Origin: Monoplex corrugatus
Taxonomy: Eukaryota > Mollusca > Gastropoda > Littorinimorpha > Ranellidae
Assembly: GCA_030674185.1 (NCBI GenBank)
Contig: CM060308.1
Span: 34,504,589-34,568,588 of the forward strand
DNA: 64,000 bases
Direction of reading: 5' to 3'
Shown here: positions 1 to 12,200 of the stretch, in pieces
How positions within the stretch are numbered: the stretch's first letter is position 1
How the letters are laid out: each line of letters begins with the position of its first letter
Notes under the pieces: model-generated
Databases searched by the model: none
The model's input: the letters and a program-made list of their open reading frames with translations, nothing else
Told to the model about the DNA's origin: nothing
Position numbers and translations under genes: made by a program

Positions 1-176
1 TAATAGGGTATGCCCAATGGTTTGAGGACTGTGGAAATAAATACTGTTTAAGAATGAGTGATCTTAGAAAATGAATTAGTTAAATGAAATCCAATCATTC
101 CCAGAAAATCATCTCTCATCAAACACCGAGGGACCGATTCATGGCCACTATATATACATAAAAACAGATACAATAC

Positions 177-245
177 CTTCATAGTTCCAGTAACAATTTG
201 TTCATCAGTGATCCACATAGATGACTGAGAGTCCTTTCCAGCAAC
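177..245 (-). CDS. ARID4: ARID4 coding exon 3 (N-terminal Tudor-like region)
   Basis: This exon encodes 23 residues, starting VAGKDSQSSMW and ending GTMK, in phase 0 at both ends. On the minus strand it follows a pyrimidine-rich acceptor (TTTTTCACAG) and ends ATGAAG before a GTATTG donor. It is the third exon of an ARID4A/ARID4B-type gene, the nuclear Rb-binding scaffold that brings SIN3-HDAC corepressor to chromatin. The placement rests on order and phase after the well-conserved exon at 1625-1732. In vertebrate ARID4 the matching stretch is a short acidic and polar segment leading into a VGAIVE motif, and the next exon should begin there, left of position 1. The exon by itself is too short to identify. 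Confidence 0.72.
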
Positions 246-1624
246 CTGTGAAAAAGACAACGTTGAAGAGCAATGCCATTATTTATCCGAATTAAAATGA
301 AACGGTCAGGCTCTAGTTCCTTCCTCTTTATGTTCTTTCAACAAATTCTGGCAATATCTATTCTAATATTTTCCAACGATTCATTTTCTAGTATGCTCAC
401 ACATAAACATAAAAACATATGTACTAAACAGCAACTGATCTTAAATTTGTCAAAATCCATTCATAAATGACTAAGAAATCCTTCCTGATATAATATAGTT
501 ATCTCAACCTCAATGGAATTTACTCTGAATAAATGTCATGAAAACCAAAAAAGTATAAAATTTACCCAATAAAATTCATGTTCAGACAGTCAAGATACAT
601 TTAAGAAAAGATGAGAAAATTCTGATTCACACCAGTCCAAATATTGAATGATTCTTGTCCATACTTTTTGTTCACAACTACTTATTCTATACTGAAAGAA
701 AACTATTAAGCAAGTTTGGAGAAAATCCACCCCCATATATTACTGCAACACATTTTCCACATACACATTCCTCACATCATTATCACAGGGAGAATCAAAG
801 ATGGAAAATCAACTGAAAGGAAGGCGTAAGCTTATGTATACTAATATGTGTACATGAATGTCTGACTATGGCGTCAAAGGCCTTATTTCAAATGTTTGTG
901 AACAAAAATATCTAACTGAATGAAAATTAACAATATGAGACAACAATGTGACACTGAAACCAATCAAAACATGATTCAAAGCTTCCCCACGTTCTTCCCT
1001 GTAACACTAACAGCAATTAAAAATTTTAAGGAGTATCTAAATATGCTTTTAATTCTCATTCATAGACCTGGATCTCCAAAGATGAAAGATAAAAACTGGC
1101 TTCTACAGTAAGTTCTGAATTTGTCCAATAATACTTCATGATCAGTTGAGTTAGGTGCGTCCGGCATGGAATAACAGCACAGTTTGTCAGTGTCGTATTG
1201 GCAATATATCACTCAATGATATGTACAAAATTATAACAGTTTACTATTAACTGTAGTGGCGTGCCTGTGCTTACAACACTATAAAACATGGACATGTCTG
1301 TCATAGCCACTCAATGACAAAACAGGGCACACTGAAACAAAACATAACTCACGATTATCTGGGAGTGCGATATCAAATCTATGAGACAGGCAAGTATTCC
1401 TGGAGAAAATTCTCCTTTCAAAATCTTTTATCAAAGATTTTTATCAAAGTAAAATATGAGCTAAACAGAAAAAAATTATTTATTTCAGAGATGTCTGCAG
1501 TAAGAAGAACCAAAGAACAGGAAAGATGACGTCAGCTGATTTTGATTAATTCAAGTTCACAGTAATGAAGACAAGATGAGTAATCAAAACTTACAAGATG
1601 AGTAATCAAAACAAACAAACTTAC
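246..1624 (-). other. ARID4 intron 2
   Basis: AT-rich sequence with no coding similarity and no repeat that I recognise. Short open frames on both strands show no conserved motif. It is intronic because it lies between two phase-matched ARID4 exons. Confidence 0.6.
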
Positions 1625-1732
1625 CCGTAGTTTCACAAGCTTTATAGCTTTCTTCACCTTTGCCTCGCAAAATGCACCTCGGTATTTTGCACTTACTTCA
1701 GTCCCAATCGGTAGATAGGCTGGATACGTTGC
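1625..1732 (-). CDS. ARID4: ARID4 coding exon 2 (N-terminal Tudor-like domain)
   Basis: The exon encodes 36 residues beginning [19 protein letters not shown] and continuing [17 protein letters not shown]. The block [16 protein letters not shown] is the highly conserved start of vertebrate ARID4A and ARID4B, where it forms the first strands of the N-terminal Tudor-like domain. The acceptor is TTGCAG and the donor is CGG|GTAAG, both in phase 0. In vertebrates this block lies within the first ten or so residues of the protein, so only a very short coding exon is expected upstream; an ATG|GTAAGT exon at 17946 fits. ARID4 proteins are nuclear and act in SIN3-HDAC repression and Rb binding. Which of the vertebrate pair it matches cannot be decided; invertebrates usually have one gene. 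Confidence 0.88.
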
Positions 1733-2195
<463 letters not shown>

Positions 2196-2299
2196 CAGAG
2201 ACAGAGAGCAATTTTTCAATACCTACATTAGTCATTTGGTGTGATTAGAAATGAAGAAAGAGGAAAATCTGTCAGATGTTAATTTACAATGCATAACAA

Positions 2300-3345
2300 A
2301 TGACCAATCAGATTAACATGAACTCTACATTCTGTTGGCACCTACCACTTATTCTGGCTCAACAATACACCTTCAACCCCAAGTTCATTCAGTCAAGTCT
2401 CAGTGCCAGACAGCCCAATGGGATCCAGAGATGTCAAGCTGAATTATATGTTCACCCACCAAAGGCGACCCTGCACCACTGCTGGGTTACTTCCACTGGG
2501 TTACTTCCATGGATTTCAACTCTGCCTGTTCTGATCCAACTTACTTCAGACTCTTGCCTACAAAGTTTCATTTTCTCAAGATGACATCTCCGTGTTAGGA
2601 ACGAATTCCATATACACTAATGCCACAGGTGCCATGTGATGGAGAAGATCCAGAACGATCATGGCACAAGCCTTAAGACTGCACATAATAAACCCACGAG
2701 CTGGTTAGGTCTTTAGGTCCTATCTAGACAGTTCCATAACCCTGGGGTTGTACGGGGTAAAGTGGCAGAGACCTCAACTTTTCCCGGGGTCAGCAACCAT
2801 GACGGCAGCGCCTATCCCCTCTCCCTCGTTTCAAATTCATATTCACATTTATTTTAAACCAAGATTTCGGAAAGGCAAGAAGGCTAATTGGTCTTCAACG
2901 GGAGGGACCTGAGAAATCAACCTATCTCTTCAATGTTTTATACCAAGGCAGCCAGGCAATGCCCTGTTCTTCATGATTTTCAACTGCCATGGGATCTTTA
3001 ACATGCGCAGCCAGAATTCACACGGGTCCGACTTGTTTTTTGCCCCCTTCCGAAGGACTAGATGTTCAGTTCGAGTTTCTGGTCAAATGCCTTCAAAACC
3101 CACTGCTAATAGCATGTAATCACTGAGTCACAGAGCCAGACTGAGTAATAGACCTGCTGGCAAAGAGACCAGCACCAGTTACAGCCATCATGAACCACTG
3201 ACACCAAAAATACCAACTTGAAGTCACCTCCGACAAGGAAGCAGTAGAAGAACCAAAAGTGAAGTCATCTTGAGATCAAGGCATGAAGGGACACACAATA
3301 CGAGACAATTTTTACAAAGCTATAATGGATATATAAATAACTGTT
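2300..3345. repeat. Mixed old repeat fragments
   Basis: The part near 2380-2570 resembles the sequence at 63060-63220: both contain a dinucleotide-poor stretch around GATGTCAAGCTG and the words GACCCTGC and TGTTCTGATCCAA. The part near 2985-3110 carries GGGATCTTTAACATGCGC and CCGAAGGACTAG, words I recall from repeats common in invertebrate genomes. Short open frames here have no conserved domain. The pieces read as decayed transposable-element sequence inside ARID4 intron 1. Confidence 0.45.
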
Positions 3346-3349
3346 GACT

Positions 3350-3670
3350 TCATGATAATAGAGATGATGACGATGCTATGGAGTTCAATCCTGGATTGAG
3401 ACTGTGTAATAGGGCTGTGCTCTATGTTTACTTTCATGATATATCCTGGTGTCAGCAGGCCCAAGAGATGTACACACCTGCTGTATTAGTCATGCAATTT
3501 AAGCAACAATCTCAATAACACATATATATCTATAGACATTTTTTTTGAGTGGTTGAGACTTGACTGTGTGGTCCAAGTCTTTCCAATGAACCCACAGCAT
3601 GCTCAACTCTGGGTAGGAAACAGTTTGGGCAGAAAAATCCCACAATTTTGTTTAACAGGCACCCTGACAC
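3350..3670 (-). mobile_element. SINE-1 copy, head missing
   Basis: On the minus strand this matches the body of the SINE seen at 58081-58590: the words ATTGTGGGATTTTTCTG, CTACCCAGAGTTG and GACCACACAGTC occur in the same order. The tRNA-like promoter is not recognisable at the expected right end, so this copy is truncated or decayed. Confidence 0.65.
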
Positions 3671-3817
3671 ATTTTCTGGTCAACACGAATCCCTCTCACC
3701 CACCCCAACCCCATCTCCAATGGTGATTCACTGACTCATGGAAATAGCATGATCAACAGAAGTGAATACACATCAACATGCATGCACACATATAATCATA
3801 ACTACTAAAAGAGAGTG

Positions 3818-3945
3818 AGTGGACGTTTTTTCAAGAGGGATTTATCGCACTTGGACAATTCCACCAAATCTGCAAGCTATCATTTGCAGACTCCCTGAGC
3901 CTGAGCAAAATTGTGTATCCATGACTACTGCCAAAGAAAGCATGC
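3818..3945 (-). mobile_element. SINE-2 fragment
   Basis: Contains the family words TTCAAGAGGGATTTATCGC, GGACAATTCCA and CAGACTCCCTGAGCCTG, shared with copies at 4268, 6425, 35150, 44575 and 49700. Only the distal part of the element is present. The words after it, near TATCCATGAC, recur after the 4268 copy, so the two may come from one local duplication. Confidence 0.65.
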
Positions 3946-4267
3946 ACATCTACATGATCTAGCAAAGTTAACTTCATGACACTGATATCAATAATTTATA
4001 TTGTGCAATGAGACTGGCTCAGTCAGAAGACACTGGCCAATCAAACTGGGGCTAATAGTTTCTCACTTTCTGGCCACTTGCAGATGACACAAAGGCATAC
4101 ATCGAGTTGAACAAGTGGCCAAGGCAGTAAAGATTTTTGATGTCCCCCAAAAGAAATCTTCCAGACAAGGCCTTTTGTTTGGTTTTGACATGGTGATATA
4201 CAGTCGCCTTTGGTAATCACCAATTCAGGAGCTATTTATGCTCTCCTCATCCATTCTGAAGAGATCC

Positions 4268-4440
4268 GGAGTTTGGAATTTGTTCAAGAGGGGTTCATGG
4301 CACTTGGATCATTCCATATGTGCTCTACCCAAATCTGTCAGCAATTCTGACAGACTCCCTAAGCCTGAACAAAACCACATGTGCTGGCAAAGTTTTTTTA
4401 TATCCTATCCATGACAACTGCCAAAGCAAGCCAATATCCA
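4268..4440 (-). mobile_element. SINE-2 fragment
   Basis: Carries GTTCAAGAGGGGTTCATGGC, TTCCATATGTGCTC and CAGACTCCCTAAGCCTG, as in the fuller copies at 35150 and 44575. The tRNA-like head is absent. Confidence 0.65.
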
Positions 4441-4639
4441 TAGCAGTTGCAAACGAGGCTTTCGACAATGAAAATCACCAAGGATGACTGGATAAGCAAT
4501 CTCTGTTCCAGCACTCTGTCCAAACTTATGACCTAAAAGAATATCCACTGTGGGCCCAACCACCAATGAGAAAAATTGGAGAAGCAAATTCTGTTCCAGC
4601 ACTCTGTTTAAAATAAAAATCCAGCCACTGACGATTACA

Positions 4640-6290
4640 ACTGTCTACATGCAATTTAGAGCCAAATTTGGAATTGACCCCTGGAGATATGGAACCTGAA
4701 CCTCTGCTCAGCGAAGTTGAATCTGCCATTAAAGATCTAAAATGCAGAAAGTCTCCTGGTCTTGACAATATTCCTGGAGAGTTGTTGAAACACTCAGGTG
4801 ATGGTGGACTCAAAGTAATGCATCACTTATGCTGCAAGATATGGAAGACTTGTCAATGGCCTACAGACTGGAAGCTCCAAGAATTTGTCATGTTATATAA
4901 GAGTGGAAATGTCAAAGACTGCAACAATTATAGAACAATTGCACTGATCAGTCATGCCAGTAAAATACTGCTGATAATAATTTTAAACAGGTTAAAGCCA
5001 AAAGTAGAGGAAGAGCTATCCGACTGTCAGGCAGGCTATAGGAAAAACAGGGGAACAATAGATATGCTGTTTGTACTCCAGATATTGATAGAAAAGATTA
5101 GAAACACAGACCAAGAGATGTTCATCGTTTTCATTGACTACAGCAAAGCGTTTGATAGCGTGATTCGCCAAAGTCTTTTCCACTTCATGATCAAAATGGG
5201 TTTTCCAAGACATCTGGTTTCCCTCATAGCTTCATTATATAATGATCAAAAAGCAACAATCAGATGGAATAATCAAAACTGCAAATTTTTTAACATCACT
5301 AAAGGGGTAAGGCAGGGTTGCATCCTGTCTCCACATCTCTTCAGCATATACACTGAACATATCATGAGAGAAGCAGACATAGAAGACATGGGAGTAAATA
5401 TTGGTGGTAGAAACCTGTCAAATTTACGCTATGCAGATGACACAGGATTACTGACAGACAACATTACAGGCTCTAGGAGGATCCTGAGCAGGGTAGACCG
5501 GGTTGGAAAGGCAGCTGGGCTGGACTTAAATTCAAAGAAGACAAAGGTTATGCATGTTGCAGGCAAATATAACACTAGACAGGACCAGATCATGCTAAAC
5601 CAAGTCCCTCTAGAAAATGTCAAGGACTTTAGATATTTAGGTTCAGTCAAGACACACGATGGAACATGCTCAAAAGACATAAAGATGAGAATTGGAATGG
5701 CCAAGAACAGAATGGTTCAATTGAACAATATTTGGAAAGACCACAGCATAACAGCAGACCTTAAGATAAAACTCTTAAAATGTCTTGTCTGGCCAGTGAT
5801 GTTATACGGCTGCGAGGCATGGACAATGAAGAAAGAGGATGAAAGACGAGTGGAAGCAGCAGAGCTGTGGTTTTACCTAAGACTGCTGAGGGTCAGATGG
5901 ACGGATAGGCGCTCAAATGAAAGCATACTGAATGAGTTGGGTACTACATGCAAGCTCCTAGTACTCATACAACGGAGGAAACTGAAATATGTTGGACACG
6001 CAATCCGTAATGAGAGAACAGACTTGATGTCCACTGTCCTCCAGGGTAAAGTGGAAGGAAAGAGAAATAGAGGACGGCCACCTGCATCACTTGCTAGAAA
6101 CATCACAAACATCAGTGGCAAGAAACTCCAGGAGGTGGTCAGACTTAGCCAAGATCGAGAGTGCTGGAGGCAGCTTGTGAGGACATCATGTGCAGCGGCC
6201 AACACTGTTCCCGGTGACGCCGACGGGTGAGACGGGTGAGACATGCAATTCAAAGATGATAGGATAATGAACAGAGAAAATGTAAGCCAA
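4640..6290 (+). mobile_element. RTE-like LINE, family A, 5'-truncated
   Basis: Element body inferred from the 520-codon reverse transcriptase frame plus a short 3' region. The endonuclease half expected of an RTE element is missing, as usual for a 5'-truncated LINE. A second, broken member of the family lies at 14823-16340. It lies in ARID4 intron 1, antisense to that gene. No clean target duplication could be picked out because the 3' end is not sharply marked. Confidence 0.8.
4668..6230 (+). CDS. LINE reverse transcriptase ORF (RTE-like, family A)
   Basis: An uninterrupted 520-residue frame, opening at a TTG with the first ATG eight codons in, so the true start was lost upstream. Reverse transcriptase motifs in order: KSPGLDNIPGELL near residue 25, NYRTIALISHASK near 85, FIDYSKAFDSV at about 155 with the first catalytic Asp, GVRQGCILSPHLFSIY near 220, and the catalytic YADD at 255-258. 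After the RT come YLGSV, YGCEAWT and a basic C-terminal segment with KLKYVGHAIR, as in RTE elements. It copies element RNA at nicked DNA by target-primed reverse transcription. No endonuclease domain is left, so it is unlikely to move alone. The frame being free of stops points to a fairly recent insertion. Confidence 0.85.
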   Translation: MELTPGDMEPEPLLSEVESAIKDLKCRKSPGLDNIPGELLKHSGDGGLKVMHHLCCKIWKTCQWPTDWKLQEFVMLYKSGNVKDCNNYRTIALISHASKILLIIILNRLKPKVEEELSDCQAGYRKNRGTIDMLFVLQILIEKIRNTDQEMFIVFIDYSKAFDSVIRQSLFHFMIKMGFPRHLVSLIASLYNDQKATIRWNNQNCKFFNITKGVRQGCILSPHLFSIYTEHIMREADIEDMGVNIGGRNLSNLRYADDTGLLTDNITGSRRILSRVDRVGKAAGLDLNSKKTKVMHVAGKYNTRQDQIMLNQVPLENVKDFRYLGSVKTHDGTCSKDIKMRIGMAKNRMVQLNNIWKDHSITADLKIKLLKCLVWPVMLYGCEAWTMKKEDERRVEAAELWFYLRLLRVRWTDRRSNESILNELGTTCKLLVLIQRRKLKYVGHAIRNERTDLMSTVLQGKVEGKRNRGRPPASLARNITNISGKKLQEVVRLSQDRECWRQLVRTSCAAANTVPGDADG

Positions 6291-6424
6291 TAGGCTGGAA
6301 CTGGGCTTGCTTCTCCAGCCAATTTCTTGATTCAAAGGCTTGGTAGAACATAAGCTCAGGTTTATGCATCACAGATCAGTAAAGAAGCCTGAGAATGGAT
6401 TTGTACGAGCCTGAGTTTGAAGGT

Positions 6425-7010
6425 CTTTAGAGTTCATTCAACTTTCAAGGAAGGATTCACTGCACTGGGGCAATTCTTACATGTGCTTCACCTAATCTGC
6501 CATCTGTTAGCTGACAGACTCCTTAAGCATGTGCAAAACCTTATGCGCTGGCAAGGTCTTGAAATCAAAGGGAATGGGGAGAGGGACCTATGAAACACTA
6601 AGCTACACCATAGAGAATGGGTCAGTTTATATTTTGTGGGTTGGGTTAGACTCATGATATCAAATCTTGTGAGCCAGCAGGCACAATGAGTGGTGTTAGA
6701 ATGTGTCTGTATCACAGTGTGTGTAATGAAAGTATGTCTGTTACTAGTGTTAGTTGGGTTGTGTGCAATGTGTTTTCCTATTGTTCTCTCAATATTTCAT
6801 GAAACTGTTGCTGACTAGTGGGCAAGTGGCTCTGCCTGTGGGGCAAGCAGAAATTCTACCTACCTGCTAGGGCAAGTAGAGAAAAAAATTGTCCTGTCCA
6901 AAAGGGACCTATGAAGCACAATGCTGACACCACCAGAATAATGGAAACATTAAAATGGGCAGCAAACAGACCTGTTTTTAAAGTCGTGGACTCATGAGTC
7001 AGATTGAACA
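6425..7010 (-). mobile_element. SINE-2 copy, split
   Basis: Two blocks match SINE-2: 6425-6605 and about 6900-7010, the second with CTGACACCACCAGAAT and GGGCAGCAAACAG. Between them lies about 290 bp of unrelated sequence. The word GGGACCTATGAA occurs at both edges of the gap (near 6583 and 6903) and may be a duplication made by that insertion. Confidence 0.6.
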
Positions 7011-8530
7011 AAAAGAACACTGGACAAACTGCTCATATCCAAAGTTTACATATGTTAAACTTGAAAGCCAAGGCTGCTTGCACAAGCTCAAGCTGAAGGT
7101 TTTCTGCCAGGATTAATAACAATACTAAATTCCTTTAGTATTGTGCGAACAGTCCATGTATAATTCTGTGAAGGTGGGGTGGGGTAGCCATGTCAATACA
7201 ATAATGCAGTCAAACATCCTTGAATATACGCATCAATACATCAAAACCAAAACAGAAAACAAACAAAAACAAACAAACAAAAGTTGCTCAAAAACAACAA
7301 AACATCACAGCATGAAATCAGAAATAAATGATAATGATTCTAGTCAAAAACAATGACTTCAAACATAAGGAAGCAGAAAGTTTTTAAATCACCTGATAAA
7401 AAGTCTTTCAGAAACACATACACAAGAAAGCAATCACACAGATATACTCGCATACATGCGCATACATACATGTATTCACGTCAAGAAGAAGGTAGGTAGA
7501 TTACTGGGTCAATACAGAAATGCAGCAACAAATACACTGCTACTAGTACTACTGTACAAAAAAAACAAACAAAAACAACAACAAATGAACAGAATTATTT
7601 TGACTAAAATATCAGTGTGGAATTTGACACATGAAAACACACACTGCAAAATGACTGGACCTAGAACAGCCACTTGTCAGCATTTTTAATTTATGTAATT
7701 TTGTATATATTTCTAATAAAGATATATTCTGAGATGTTATTTGAAAGTGAGCAAAAAATTGCTTTAACTTTAAAAACAATGAGATGGAGTTTCATGTCAT
7801 GACATGTCCCCCCCACAAGAAGCTAATGAGAACCAAGGTATGATTAAGAGGTATATGGTCATGGCAACGAAATGGTGTCTAAAAAGTGTGCCACACAAGC
7901 AACAAAATGAAACACCTGTCAATGGAAGAATATTGTGCAAACCAAACAGCAGGACAAAAACCATGACAAATAATCCAACTTGCAAATCAATCGGACATTT
8001 ATCACTCCTGTAAACAGAGATATTATTATGTTCCTTTGTACGTAACATCACACGATGTCACAGACCTTGTAAAGGAAAGAACCTGAGAAGGTACAGATAT
8101 TTTGCTCAACATAATGTGAACACGTTAAGAGCAGGTCCAGTTGGTACATCTGAAGGTAGGACAGGAAAATCAAACACACTAATTACAAGAAAATAAAAGA
8201 AGATTTTGTACATAAACTAGTAACAACACAACAGTTCTTTAGTGCATAAATTTTAGAGCTGTACCACGGAAGATAAAACAGACTTCTGCTGTTTTGAAAA
8301 TGAGCAGTGTAAAGACAGCTGACGAAATAATTGTGCAAAGCACTCAGGTAATGCCTAATTATGAATGTTTTCATATTAAGGCTTACTATATGTACGTTAC
8401 TGGAATGTCCTCTCACCTCCAACATTTAAGAGATGTCAAAAGCTGAAAATTCTTATTGTTGTGCAAAACAGCTTATGAGTAACTCAAATGACATGTTCCA
8501 AACAAAAACAGGCTGTGAAAATGAAAATAT
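7011..8530. other. Unassigned ARID4 intron 1 sequence
   Basis: AT-rich sequence with short A-rich runs such as the AAACAAACA stretch near 7255-7285. The open frames are short and show no domain. I see no gene and no dated repeat here. Confidence 0.5.
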
Positions 8531-8534
8531 TACA

Positions 8535-9237
8535 AGAGCACATACCAGAACAGCACCCAAATAGTCATCTGTACATAACTTCACAACAAAACATTGTACT
8601 GCAACATCCTCTGAAATGCAAACCTTGGCATCAAACTATCTTTCACTTGAAATAAGAAGAACCAAAATGCTGTACATGACAGTTTCTTTTTAAGTGTAAT
8701 TGTGGCTTGCTGAATTCAGTAAAGATCTCTTTAGTACATAACTTCACAACATTCTTGGAGAGAATCTCCCTTTTGTTCAGTAAAACAGTACTTGTATTGA
8801 TTAATTTCCACAAAAACATGGGTACAAGACCTCAGGGGATTGTATCAGCATGTTTTGAATACATTTGGGATTGATAATGAGGGTGGAAAACCGACTATTC
8901 TCTAGAATGTTCATAGCTTAACATACCAGTTCATAACTTTACAACAGTCACAACATAATATTGTACTTAACATTCCTCTAAAAAGCAAAAGATGGCATCA
9001 AACCATCTGTTATTTGAGATAATAAGAACCAAATGTCACGTATGATACTTTCTTTTTAAGTGAATTGTGATTTCCTAAATTCAGTAAAGATCTCTTTAGT
9101 ACATAATTTCACAACATTCTGAGAGAATCTACCTTTTCTTCAGAAAAAAAGAGCAAATATGCTGATGATTTTGTGTGTGTATAAAAACAGTTAAAAAGAA
9201 CCTACAGGGAATGAGGGATTGTATCTGCATGTTTTGA
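8535..9237. repeat. Two diverged tandem units of about 370-400 bp
   Basis: The stretch from about 8560 to 8880 and the one from about 8940 to 9237 run in parallel: both contain GGCATCAAAC, TACTTTCTTTTTAAGTG or a close variant, and CAGTAAAGATCTCTTTAGTAC followed by CACAACATTC. The second unit is interrupted at 9238 by the complete RTE element and resumes at 12345. Weaker relatives with TTCATAACTTCACA words continue to about 12850. What the array was originally is unknown. Confidence 0.7.
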
Positions 9238-12200
9238 GGGATGGGCGCCGCCAGGCTATTCATGCCCAAGACACACTACATGATGATGGACCAAAAACCA
9301 ATGTTGATACCGGCTCGGTCGTCGCCCGGACCAAGGACCGCGCCTTCCGTTGGACACCAGGGCGGAGGTGACAAGTATGCGACTGGTGGAACCTCTTCAA
9401 AAAAGATCCGAGGAAGAGAAACTCTCACCATCGCCACATGGAATGTTAGAACACTTGCACAGCCAGGCAAATTGCACGAACTTACGCATGAGCTGGAAAG
9501 ATATTCCTGGCATGTAGTTGGACTGAGCGAAGTCAGGTGGAAAGATCATGGAGAACACCAAACTGAGGAAGGACATGTATTGTACTACAGTGGAGACTTG
9601 AAAAAACACATCCACGGCGTAGGATTTCTTGTCAACAAGAACGTCAAGAACTCAATACTCGGGTGCCGCCCAATATCCAACAGGCTCATTTCCAACCGCC
9701 TCCGAGCAGCACCATTCAACATCACAGCGATACAAACCTATGCACCGACAACAGACTATGATGATGAGGATGTGGAGGAATTCTACACACAACTTCAAGA
9801 AATCATTGACGAGGTTGACAAAAAAGACATCCTTATCATTCAGGGAGACTGGAATGCTAAAGTGGGCGCTGATGCATTAAAAGACTGGAAGAACCATTGT
9901 GGGCCCTCCTGTAATGCAATTTCCAATGAGCGAGGACTGCGCCTACTTGAGTTCGCCGGATACAACAACATGACACTGGCTAACACCCTTGGTGAACACA
10001 AGGCGTCACGATGCTGGACTTGGCATGCACCAAATGGGACCAACCACCAGATCGACTACATCTTGGTCCCAATCCGTTTTAGATCTGGAATCTGCAGAGC
10101 CAAGACGCAAACATTTCTAGGTGCAGATGTGGGTAGTGACCATGACCTGGTGATAATGAACTTCAAGGTCAGGCTGAAGAAGATCAAGAAGCCCAAGAAC
10201 ACCAGACTGAAGTTCAACTTGGACAGACTCAAGGACCCCTCCATTGCAGAGTCCTTCCAAGCAACAATAGGCGGAAAGTTTGCAGCATTGAGCACACAAG
10301 AAGAAACTGCGGAGGAAATGACCACCAAGTTTAACACAGTGATGACAGAGACTGCAAATGACCTCTTAGGAAAACAACGCCGGAAAACCCAACCCTGGAT
10401 TACAGACAAAATCCTTGAAATGTGTGACAAAAGAAGAGAAATCAAGAAAGTCAAAAATACAACAGACAGAGCCCTAGCCTACAGAAACATCAACAAAGAA
10501 ATCAGAAAAGGCATGAGGGAGGCCAAAGAAGGATGGATACAAAATAAATGCACAGAAATAGAAGACAGCCTAAGCAAGAACAACAGCATAAAGGCGTACA
10601 AAGTGGTGAAAGAACTCACCACACAGAGACAGGCAAGGATCAGTACCATTCAAGACAAACAAGGAAAGTGCCTGACAGAAGATAAAGAAATCATCCATAG
10701 ATGGACAGAATACTGCTCTGACCTCTACAACCACCAGACACAGGGTGACTCAACTGTCCTTACATGCCAGGAATCAACAAATGACGATGACCACCCCAAT
10801 CTACGCGAAGAAGTCGAAACAGCAATACGATCGCTGAAAGATGGAAAAGCTGCTGGAGTGGACAACATCCCAGCAGAACTGATCAGGCATGGAGGGGAGG
10901 CAGTGACTGACATTCTCTGGAAAATCTGCAACAAAATCTGGCAGACGGGAGAATGGCCGACACCTTGGACCCAGTCACTAATCATCACACTTTCCAAGAA
11001 AGGCAATTTACAACTATGCCAGAATTACAGAACGATCAGCCTTATCAGCCATGCTAGCAAAGTGATGCTGAAAGTCATTTTGAACAGACTGAAACCACAG
11101 GCAGAGGAGATCATTGCCGAAGAACAAGCGGGATTTCGCAGTGGTAGAAGCACAACAGAACAAATATTCAATCTCAGAGTCCTATGCGAAAAATACAGCC
11201 AACACCAACAGGACATCTACCACGTTTTTATCGACTTCAAAAAGGCATTTGACAGAGTATGGCATGAAGCACTGTGGGCCACCATGAGGAAGTACAACAT
11301 GGGAAGGAAGCTTATTGACACCATCACACAGCTATACGCAAAAGCGAGCAGCGCAATGCTTGTTGGGGGCACAGTGGGGGACTGGTTTCACACATCAGTT
11401 GGAGTTCGCCAGGGCTGTCTCCTCTCTCCAACCTTGTTCAACATCTTCCTTGAGCGCATTATGACGGATGCCCTTGAAAACCATCACGGCTCAGTCAGTA
11501 TTGGAGGAAGGACAATCACCAACTTGAGATTTGCCGACGACATCGATGGGTTGGCTGGAAATGAAGACGAACTTGCCAACCTGGTGAAACACCTGGACGA
11601 GACATCATCCAGATATGGCATGGAGATCAGTGCCGAAAAGACAAAGTTGATGACAAACAGCACAAAACCAATAGAAAAGAAGATTACAGTCAGCGGGAGT
11701 GAGCTGGAAACCGTGGCTCAGTTCAAATATCTCGGAGCCATTATCAGTGAACAGGGATCGAAAACCGAAGTTCTTGCAAGAGCAGCACAGACAACAGCAG
11801 CACTAGCCAAGCTGAAGCCCATCTGGAGGGACAAAAACATCGCCCTCACTTCCAAACTGAAGCTAATGCACGCATTGGTCCTGTCAATCTTTCTCTACGC
11901 GTGCGAGTCATGGACACTAACAGCAGAACTGCAAAAGAAGATCCTGGCAGTAGAAATGAGATGCTTTAGAAGAGTGCTTGGCATCTCATACAAAGACCAC
12001 ATTACCAATGAGGAAGTACGAAGAACAATTTCACAGCATGTCAAAAACTATGAAAACCTTCTGACAACAGTAAGAAAAAGGAAACTTCGGTGGTATGGTC
12101 ACGTGACAAGAACTAACGGACTATCAAAAACAATACTCCAAGGAACAGTTCAGGGGGGAAGAAAAAGAGGCAGACAGAGAAAAAGGTGGATGGACAATAT

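Noticed and set aside
10056..10454. Minus-strand membrane-like protein of 132 residues
   Set aside because: Shadow frame of the RTE polyprotein; the same shadow recurs in the second copy.
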